From Chryseobacterium sp. SORGH_AS_0447 (GTDB lineage: Bacteria > Bacteroidota > Bacteroidia > Flavobacteriales > Weeksellaceae): DNA of 64,000 nucleotides. A program made the position numbers and the translations under genes. The stretch is taken from assembly GCF_030818695.1 (NCBI RefSeq), contig NZ_JAUTAR010000001.1, positions 796,001-860,000 on the forward strand, in the 5' to 3' direction. This document shows positions 58,301 through 64,000 of the stretch, piece by piece. Within the stretch, counting starts at the first letter, position 1; the number at the start of each line of letters is the position of its first letter. The notes below the pieces were generated by a model that saw only the letters and a program-made list of their open reading frames with translations, had not been told where the DNA came from and searched no databases.

Positions 58301-59434
58301 TATATCCGGATGTCGACAAGAGAATTGCGAGCAAATCTTCAGATCATGCCGATGAATGACCTTCGGATCGATGTAAGTGCGCTGCATAATTACAACAGGA
58401 ACTTTACCCACACCGGATTTAATTACAGGGATCCTGTGACAGGAGTCGCGAACCCGAATTATACATTTGCCAATGATTTTGTAACCTATTCCAATTCCGT
58501 AGTTTTATTAAAAACGGCATTTAAAGATGGCGCGGCCATTTATCAGGCGATCAGGCAGAATGCGCGGATACTTTCCCAGCAGATGCCGGGCGCATTGGAA
58601 CCAAACGGATTTAAAGATGGATATGGAATTTCAAATGCGTATATTTTAATTCCGGCATTCAGAGCCGCGGTAGAAGGAAAGGCTCCTAAAGAGATGAGCA
58701 ATCCTAGAAAAGCAGGACTTCCGATTCCGAACTGGAAGATTACCTATTCAGGATTGAAGAATATCCCGATCATCAACGGGCAGTTTTCGAAGTTCGACCT
58801 TTTGCATTCCTATCAGGCTACATATACCGCAACGGGAATCCAGTCGAGCATCGATTATTTCAACAGTCTGAATGCCTATGATGCTACCAGGAGGGATATT
58901 AATGATGATTACATCAATCCGTTTACTTTCGCTCAGGTGGGATATGTAGAAAACTTCTCACCGCTGATCGGAGTGGACATGACGATGAGGAACAATATCC
59001 AGTTCGGACTTCAGTACAACAGGCTGCGTACTTTATTGTTGGGATTGGTCAACCATACTTTAACGGAAGATTCCAATAGTGAATATGTAGTAAGAGTAGG
59101 GTATATCATCAGAAACTTCAGACTGGGAATGACGAACGTAGGAGGAAGAGGAAAGGCTAAAGGAAGTGATCTGAACATCAGGGGAGATTTCTCTTTGAGA
59201 GACAGCAAGACCAGTATTACCAACATTCTGCTGGACGATTCGCAGGTAACAGGAGGACAGCGATTACTGAACATTAAAGTTTCCGCAGACTACAATGTCT
59301 CTGAAAACCTTAACCTAAGAGTATTTTACGAGCAGATGACTTCCAAATACAAGATCTCGACGGCATTCCCGCTGTCAACGATCAGAGCGGGGATTTCCGC
59401 AACCTTTACCTTCGGGAATTCGGGAGCTTTCTAA
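52349..59434 (+). CDS. sprA: SprA, outer membrane translocon of the type IX secretion system
   Basis: About 2361 residues, the expected very large size. Signal peptide (LNLFLFLSFLLVSVSTFAQ); the frame has no ATG at its start, so GTG at 52349 (or TTG at 52346) is used. FLGLNLERRFNENFILGGTVV, SYIDDFEQTTSKITLKEPTAWSLAS and many long barrel strands ending in GISATFTFGNSG fit SprA (also called Sov), a 36-strand barrel through which T9SS cargo passes. It is needed for gliding and protein export in relatives. The protein at 1101, with its sorting tail, is a likely cargo. Probably cotranscribed with ruvA. Confidence 0.96.
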   Translation: MANYKYLNLFLFLSFLLVSVSTFAQRRPAAQAQDTAIIKKDYELADPTQYEAYYDIKSGMYFVYPKIGNTITGPPTAMSPEDYKEFMMAAQTKEYYKEKSDRYSLMFRKDKSDAARKGLIPSLRINNRLFETIFGSNKIEIIPSGYASFDFAGLYQKIDNPLILPQNRTSFTFDIDQRIQLGLLGKVGENLQLKANYDTQSGFAFENRMNLVWQAKGSWKDLQQKGLNDVDKPSAGGEDKIIKRVEFGNVNMPLSTSLIRGSQSLFGVKTEFQLGKTYGTVVLSQQQGEARNITVQGGGVMNTFKLNAIDYEDNQHYFLGQYFLNSYDNALLNYPQINSKISITRMEVWVLDQGNSNLQYQKSIVGVRDLGDAPGVLPNNDQPGFGLYSAVNALPGLRDASTAYNAIKGATLPVASGGTTTYQDGEHFIFNKKARRLNTNEYILQPQLGYISLNQKLNDNQLLAVSFSYTVNGSNQVYKVGEFSEESTVLMAKLLKPNTTVKTSSPMWNLMMKNIYSLDAGQVTQDGFILNVLYRDPQSGGKVNYLPVANNPQVNNVPLIKLLNWDRLNANGDLQSNGTTTGDGIFDFVNGITIRPETGRVIFTKVQPFGSYIQNVLGTNDPQYVFSDLYSQQKQVATSSNLAQRYTIEGRYKGTQGQGISLGAVNVPQGSVKVSANGVQLTEGIDYTVDYMLGTVTIINEQVKQSGQAINISLENQLTFNTQRKRFLGLNLERRFNENFILGGTVVNYSESPLTQKVNYGQEAVNNTMAGINLMYNNQLPFLTRLTDKIPLVNTEAPSNLNFKMETAYLLPGLNKGINDQSYIDDFEQTTSKITLKEPTAWSLASKPEKNQADPLFTGAGKNNDRSEGYGRGLLSWYNIDPRFWGVGGKAPNGITPQSVSNHASRRVQFSEIFNNRDFVAGEQTFTNTFDISYYPTEKGPYNSNPAAETTAERWAGIMRPISVSNFVNSNIEYVEFWMMDPYADGNTLGTAPKMLLQLGNVSEDVLKDGQMQYENGLPTPSAPSVTTTSNWGTQPKQPPILYAFSSEGADRTAQDLGYDGLSSDQESALFGNTFVNPVTNVNDPAVDDFVFYMSDKFTGNQASSLIQRYKYFRGPEGNSQSNSLEVASQTPDAEDINKDYNLDQTESYNQYEVNLDQGSLALGQNNIVDVKTVQATFQNGQTSQVKWYLFRIPVSQYVNTAGDHDASILNNVRFARLLLKGFDQTSTLRFGTMDLVRSDWRKYPKNIAATGNTGATDEGTLTTNNDNFEVGSVNIEENALNKPPYVLPPGIDRQVLSGNAGAQRQNEASLYLKATSLVASEARGVFKNTSLDMRRYKKLKLFVHAQDPTNRSFGFNKETKFFIRFGSDATDNYYEYESSLVITPSTATTPMEIWPMENDVDLNIQDFVDAKIRRDKNHPTQIVQRLKDEVFDPGNTFKSLYIKGRPSLGNITTIMIGVRNGNVSGTGLSMDRILWVNEIRLSEIENDGGYAGNASLNFNLGDFATVNTSASYTSVGFGNIDSKPAERTQSTQSAFSINTAVNVDKFLPAKSGVKIPVNYSYSQTIEDPKYNPLDTDVEFNKAANKEQLKKVARTYTQQRSLGVVNMHKERMNPNRKPKFYDIENVSVTAVYNDDYFRDIYTKKNYRQYLRGYIDYNYTFKPWVIRPFNKMISDTAKSTKYLRWVKEFNLNPIPTRFSFRTEVDRNYNELEFRNIDAILNGNYGDDFGAIRNRNFYFGWQYGLGFNFTKSLKLEINSATRTLNDNVDVNTMDNTAIFGNVFRAGRPVLYNHRVQLNYKLPFQYLPYLDFIDAELGYGFTYNWNSRSTVLLASPDGSLGSIGQNTNVIQATATADFTKFFGQFKYFKNISAKLQKRKQEIDSLNNVYTQQWEKNRYAYKKYKFRNRLTPLQSLAYLLTSMKQLDINYSENNGTVLPGLLSAPNWYGYGQTLGGPTIGFLLGSQADIRRTVMENGWVSDSDFMTDPYIRMSTRELRANLQIMPMNDLRIDVSALHNYNRNFTHTGFNYRDPVTGVANPNYTFANDFVTYSNSVVLLKTAFKDGAAIYQAIRQNARILSQQMPGALEPNGFKDGYGISNAYILIPAFRAAVEGKAPKEMSNPRKAGLPIPNWKITYSGLKNIPIINGQFSKFDLLHSYQATYTATGIQSSIDYFNSLNAYDATRRDINDDYINPFTFAQVGYVENFSPLIGVDMTMRNNIQFGLQYNRLRTLLLGLVNHTLTEDSNSEYVVRVGYIIRNFRLGMTNVGGRGKAKGSDLNIRGDFSLRDSKTSITNILLDDSQVTGGQRLLNIKVSADYNVSENLNLRVFYEQMTSKYKISTAFPLSTIRAGISATFTFGNSGAF

Positions 59435-59457
59435 TTAGAACGAAAATAAATTTAATG

Positions 59458-59486
59458 GTCCTTCAAATTTTGAAGGACTTTTTTTT
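59458..59486 (+). terminator. Terminator of sprA
   Basis: GTCCTTCAAA pairs with TTTGAAGGAC, followed by a run of T. Confidence 0.88.
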
Positions 59487-59495
59487 TGCCCGATA

Positions 59496-59526
59496 TTTGA
59501 AGCTTCTGGAATTTTGAATACATTTG
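59496..59526 (+). promoter_or_regulatory. Two-box promoter of gcvH
   Basis: TTTG at 59496-59499, 19-base spacer, TACATTTG at 59519-59526: a full match to the Bacteroidota promoter, 19 bases before the gcvH ATG. Confidence 0.75.
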
Positions 59527-59545
59527 TACAAATAAAAAATTAAAA

Positions 59546-59923
59546 ATGAACACACCATCAGAATTAAAGTACACCAAAGATCACGAATGGATCAGAATCA
59601 AAGGTAATGTTGCTACAATCGGTATTACAGACTTTGCTCAGGGAGAGCTTGGCGATATCGTTTACGTAGATGTAGATACTGTAGATGATGAGTTGGAAGG
59701 CGGTGCCGTTTTCGGAAGTGTAGAAGCTGTAAAAACAGTTTCGGATTTATTCTTGCCAATTTCAGGAAAAGTAATCGAGTTCAACACCGAGCTTGAAGAT
59801 CAGCCTGAGTTATTGAACACGGATCCTTATGGAAACGGATGGATCATCAAATTGGAAGTTGCTGAAGGTGCAGATCATGCAGAATTGCTTTCTGCCGAAG
59901 AATACCAGGAGATCATTGGATAA
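59546..59923 (+). CDS. gcvH: Glycine cleavage system H protein
   Basis: 125 residues. The lipoyl-lysine motif [13 protein letters not shown] places the lipoylated residue at Lys63. Start [25 protein letters not shown] and end GWIIKLEV are typical. The H protein carries the aminomethyl group between the P, T and L proteins; those genes are not in the window. Its stop overlaps the start of the VanZ-like gene. Confidence 0.96.
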   Translation: MNTPSELKYTKDHEWIRIKGNVATIGITDFAQGELGDIVYVDVDTVDDELEGGAVFGSVEAVKTVSDLFLPISGKVIEFNTELEDQPELLNTDPYGNGWIIKLEVAEGADHAELLSAEEYQEIIG

Positions 59924-60275
59924 CCTTTCAAAAATATTCAGTAAGATTTTGCCCATTTATTGGGCATTTCTTACTTATATGCTCCTCCGACCGGGAGAAG
60001 AAAACCATGAATACTGGTTTATGTTCAACGGCATCGACAAGGTGTTGCACCTGAGCATATTCGCCGCATTAGGTTTTTGTTTGATAGCATCATTTCCCAA
60101 AATCAAATTTTCATATTATATTCAGATCATCCTGATCTATGCTTTTCTTACAGAGATTCTGCAGGAAGAAATGGGCCTCGGCCGATCCATGGAAACATTA
60201 GACGTGGTTGCAGATACCATCGGTTGTCTTATCGGATATTATACGTATAAACTTTCTATCAAAAGGTTTTTCTAA
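59916..60275 (+). CDS. VanZ-like small membrane protein
   Basis: About 119 residues from a TTG at 59916 that overlaps the gcvH stop; a longer frame reaching back into gcvH is not credible. Four hydrophobic segments; [49 protein letters not shown] match the VanZ family (KxxHxxxF and E.xQ....R..xxxDxxxNxxG). Family function is unclear apart from teicoplanin resistance in some members. Coupled to gcvH. Confidence 0.85.
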   Translation: MDNLSKIFSKILPIYWAFLTYMLLRPGEENHEYWFMFNGIDKVLHLSIFAALGFCLIASFPKIKFSYYIQIILIYAFLTEILQEEMGLGRSMETLDVVADTIGCLIGYYTYKLSIKRFF

Positions 60276-60501
60276 TCATTCACTATTGATTCTTTACCAA
60301 GATCCTGACTTATCTATATTATCTTCATTAATCATTTGGTCCTTCTTAATAAATTTCAGCCAATCTAAGTGTTAAATAGAAAGTCTTATTCTTTCAGTAT
60401 CCCAAAGCTCTATTACTAGAAAACTATTCAATTCCAATACTTTCATCCATACTTTACAAACTCTTTCAACTCTGCAACTCTACAACTTCTAATTTTTGTT
60501 T
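60276..60501. other. Non-coding stretch with short CAACTCT-type repeats
   Basis: No gene is seen. Near 60465-60490 short repeats of the form CAACTCTGCAACTCTACAAC occur just before the dispersed element copy B. Confidence 0.5.
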
Positions 60502-60620
60502 AGGAGCTATCTCCGGCTCTATGCTTATACTCCTCGCGCCTGGCTTTCCAGCGGCTGATCCTCCAGCTTTGCCTTTGCGTACTGTGGGGTAGCCGCTACG
60601 ATCCGGGCTATGGTGGTCGT
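60502..60620. repeat. Dispersed intergenic element, copy B
   Basis: Begins AGGAGCTATCTCCGGCT and ends GATCCGGGCTATGG; inverted relative to copy A at 30402-30517 and clearly diverged from it (shared AGGAGCTAT, TACTCCTC, CTGTGGGGTA, GGGCTA blocks in the same order). Confidence 0.6.
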
Positions 60621-60738
60621 CTTTTATGACAGGCAGTCTATAACAATCTGTCTTTTCCCTTTTTCTTTAATATGAATGCATCTATCTTTTATACTAATTA
60701 TGAACACCTATAATAAACACCAACCTCAAATAGCCTTA

Positions 60739-60895
60739 AGTCCTGCAGGGGCGGTTTACATCAGCCCCGGGCGCAGCCTGGGGTAAGAACAGTTATTTAA
60801 TAAGTCGAGCCCTGCAAGGGCTTTATCAATAGCCCCGGGTTGATCTCGGGGTTAAAACCGCGGTATTAATCCAGCCCTGTAGGGGCGTGATCCTG
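60739..60895. repeat. Tandem GC-rich palindromic repeat, 2.4 units of 65-69 bp
   Basis: Units begin at 60739 (AGTCCTGCAGGGGC), 60808 (AGCCCTGCAAGGGCT) and 60873 (AGCCCTGTAGGGGC). Each full unit contains two short inverted repeats, one around CCTGCAGG/CCCTGCAAGGG and one of the type AGCCCCGGG...CTCGGGGT. Confidence 0.8.
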
Positions 60896-61009
60896 TATAC
60901 AGTTATTATGGATCTGCGGTTATCTATTCCATTTATCTATTTACTTCATTCCTCCATACTTCATTCCATGCTTATTTTTCCTTCTCACTTTACAGTCTTT
61001 CCTTTTTTT

Positions 61010-61290
61010 TCCATTCTCATAATTACTCTCTTCCTTTCCCGAATCTCCATTCTCTCTTGCTCTTCCTCTCTCTTCCTCTCTTCACTTCCTTTTATCACCC
61101 TCACTTTCCCTCTTTCCTTCCCGCCACCCCTTCCGCATCGTTCCGCGATACCGTTTCACCCTCCAACGCTCCAACGCTCACTTCCCCTTTTTCCTTCCCG
61201 CCACCCTTCGCATCGTTCCGCGATACCCTCTCACCCTCCAACGCTCCAACTCCACACCCCTCTCACCCTCCTTTCCCCTCAATGTGGATA
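61010..61290. repeat. Polypyrimidine tract with a 77-bp tandem repeat
   Basis: The plus strand is almost only C and T over long runs. Within it, the block starting CCTTCCCGCCACCCC at 61116 recurs at 61193 (CGCATCGTTCCGCGATACC and CACCCTCCAACGCTCCAAC are shared). The Ser/Pro/Phe-rich frames read here are by-products of composition, not genes. Confidence 0.75.
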
Positions 61291-61384
61291 ACTACCGCCT
61301 TCCCCTTAACCGCCGTTCCGTTAGTGTTTTACTGTCCATAGTTTCCCAAAAAGAGTAATTAATATGAATATTATGTTAACAATA

Positions 61385-61771
61385 TTTGGAGGATTGGGTA
61401 ATAAGTTTCTATCTTTGCCCCACTGAAAAACGAAAGGGATTCAGTAGCGCAGAAGAGCTTTTAGATAAGCGGACATTATTTTAAAGAAAACTACTTATGT
61501 AAAGATAGAAGGTTTGTTTTTTATTTCTTTTGGAATAAAAAATAAATACTTTTCTATGGTTATGGAAGATACGGTTTAATCGGTTTTAGGATCAAAAACT
61601 TTTTTTTAAAAAGAGTTGCGGGAATAAAAAAGATTTGTATCTTTGCAGTCCCGATTACGGGGAGCGCAGGAGTGGAGGGATTGAATGTTTAGAGAGGGTT
61701 AAGGTTAAGAAAAAAACTTTAAAATTTCTTTTCAAAACATTTGGTCATTTAAAAATAAGTTATTACTTTTG
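61385..61771 (+). promoter_or_regulatory. Three tandem promoters of rRNA operon 2
   Basis: P1: TTTG at 61385, TATCTTTG at 61410-61417. P2: TTG at 61616, TATCTTTG at 61638-61645 (19-base spacer). P3: TTTG at 61740, TACTTTTG at 61764-61771. Same arrangement as operon 1; P1's -33 region is not conserved between the copies, as it lies at the edge of the repeat. Confidence 0.75.
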
Positions 61772-61916
61772 CACTCGCAAATACGAAACGAAACTGACAG
61801 AGAAATTAGTTTTGTAGGAAGCGAAAGAATTAAGAAGATCATTGACATACAATATAACAACCAAGTAAGGAAAAACTAAAGCGTAAAAAAACTTTGAGTG
61901 AGCCTGGAACAAACAT

Positions 61917-63433
<1,517 letters not shown>

Positions 63434-63652
63434 TAGAGTCTCGTTAATACGAGAATAAACAAAATTACGGACATGCAAATGTCCACAGGACTTACTTAAA
63501 GTTCAAGCTTTAGTTTTTTATTGGTTGCTTATATTAAAAATACAAAACCCACTAGAAATTAGTATAAGGGATAAGAGATTGAGAATGATAATGAAGAAAA
63601 GTATGCGGTATGCAAATATTAATTATAACTCATCAATCATCACTCATAACAG

Positions 63653-63726
63653 AGTCTCGTAGCTCAGCTGGTTAGAGCGCTACACTGATAATGTAGAGGT
63701 CGGCAGTTCGAGCCTGCCCGAGACTA
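63653..63726 (+). tRNA. ileT: tRNA-Ile (GAT), operon 2
   Basis: Identical to the copy at 26767: anticodon loop CTGATAA, acceptor AGTCTCG/CGAGACT. Confidence 0.95.
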
Positions 63727-63806
63727 CTAATTAAGTTGAAGGTTTAAAGTTTATGGTTCAAGGTTAAGGCATTGAACATGAAACCTTAAACATTAAACTA
63801 CTAGAG

Positions 63807-63880
63807 GGGGAATTAGCTCAGCTGGCTAGAGCGCCTGCCTTGCACGCAGGAGGTCAAGGGTTCGACTCCCTTATTCTCCA
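63807..63880 (+). tRNA. alaT: tRNA-Ala (TGC), operon 2, regular form
   Basis: 74 bases. T stem AAGGG/CCCTT is joined directly to acceptor strand ATTCTCC, giving a normal cloverleaf; the extra G of the first copy is absent. Confidence 0.95.
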
Positions 63881-64000
63881 CAGTTTTGGAAGTTTGATTT
63901 AAAAGTTACGGATGGAGCCAAAAACAACATCTGTTCATCAGACGGAAGAGAAGAAATTAAGATCATTGACATTAACGGTAAAGACATCACAAAGAGAAAA

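Noticed and set aside
59829..59915. Longer N-terminus of the VanZ-like protein
   Set aside because: Lies inside gcvH in another frame and lacks hydrophobic or family character.
60739..60895. Palindromic tandem units read as a CRISPR-like array
   Set aside because: The parts between the shared palindromes are themselves similar between units and there is no cas gene, so this is a REP-like repeat.
60887..61341. Long open frames in the C/T-rich region
   Set aside because: They consist of Ser, Pro, Phe and Leu from a polypyrimidine tract with a tandem repeat; no start context, no domain, two overlapping frames equally open.

Overview
The window comes from a flavobacterium of the Chryseobacterium group (Weeksellaceae, Bacteroidota). 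The 16S sequence is of that type. Many genes are preceded by the Bacteroidota -7 promoter motif TAnnTTTG and almost none by a Shine-Dalgarno sequence. Type IX secretion genes (sprA, a porG-like gene, a type A sorting-tail substrate) and the order porG-uppS-bamA-skp-skp are typical of Flavobacteriia. Both 16S copies end in an altered anti-Shine-Dalgarno sequence (UCUCA in place of CCUCC).

Layout. 1-8.5 kb: the end of a membrane acyltransferase, a large two-repeat secreted protein with a T9SS tail, a membrane protein and topA. 8.7-15.4 kb: a degenerate arginase-family protein, then surface-polysaccharide genes (GT2 glycosyltransferase, WecA-like phosphosugar transferase, Wza-like export lipoprotein, Wzc-like tyrosine kinase with a nine-fold Gly-Tyr tail). 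15.6-20.9 kb: envelope biogenesis (porG-like, uppS, bamA, two skp/ompH). 21-24.3 kb: thioesterase, rmlD and two unknowns. 24.5-30.2 kb: a complete rRNA operon (three tandem promoters, 16S, tRNA-Ile, tRNA-Ala, 23S, 5S, terminator). 61.4-64 kb: the start of a second, nearly identical rRNA operon in the same orientation, cut by the window end before 23S.

30.6-39.6 kb holds the most interesting region: a minus-strand cluster of eight small Cys-rich peptides with a shared 18-residue double-glycine-type leader (one of them, 53 aa with a knottin-like cysteine pattern, is easily missed). They are interleaved with a C39-peptidase ABC exporter, an HlyD-like adaptor, a three-domain redox protein (inactive C39-like domain + VKOR + thioredoxin-like) and a TlpA-like lipoprotein. 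A divergent XRE-type regulator lies at the upstream end. All eight peptides have an even number of cysteines and no post-translational modification enzyme is present, so I infer a pathway for oxidised, disulfide-bonded secreted peptides. Each of the three peptide runs is followed by a hairpin before the next machinery gene, and two runs are preceded by the same 32-33 bp element.

40-48 kb: DUF3810-type membrane protein, FucP-like sugar permease, PlsC, GtrA, a second XRE regulator, and an AT-rich three-gene block headed by a large lipoprotein with a Gly-rich hinge that could be an effector locus. 48.3-60.3 kb: a BadF/GlcNAc-kinase-type protein, malic enzyme-phosphotransacetylase fusion, ruvA, sprA, gcvH and a VanZ-like protein. 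60.3-61.4 kb is non-coding and carries dispersed elements, tandem GC-rich palindromes and a polypyrimidine tract.

All identifications rest on reading motifs in the sequence; no database search was run. RNA ends are approximate to a few bases.
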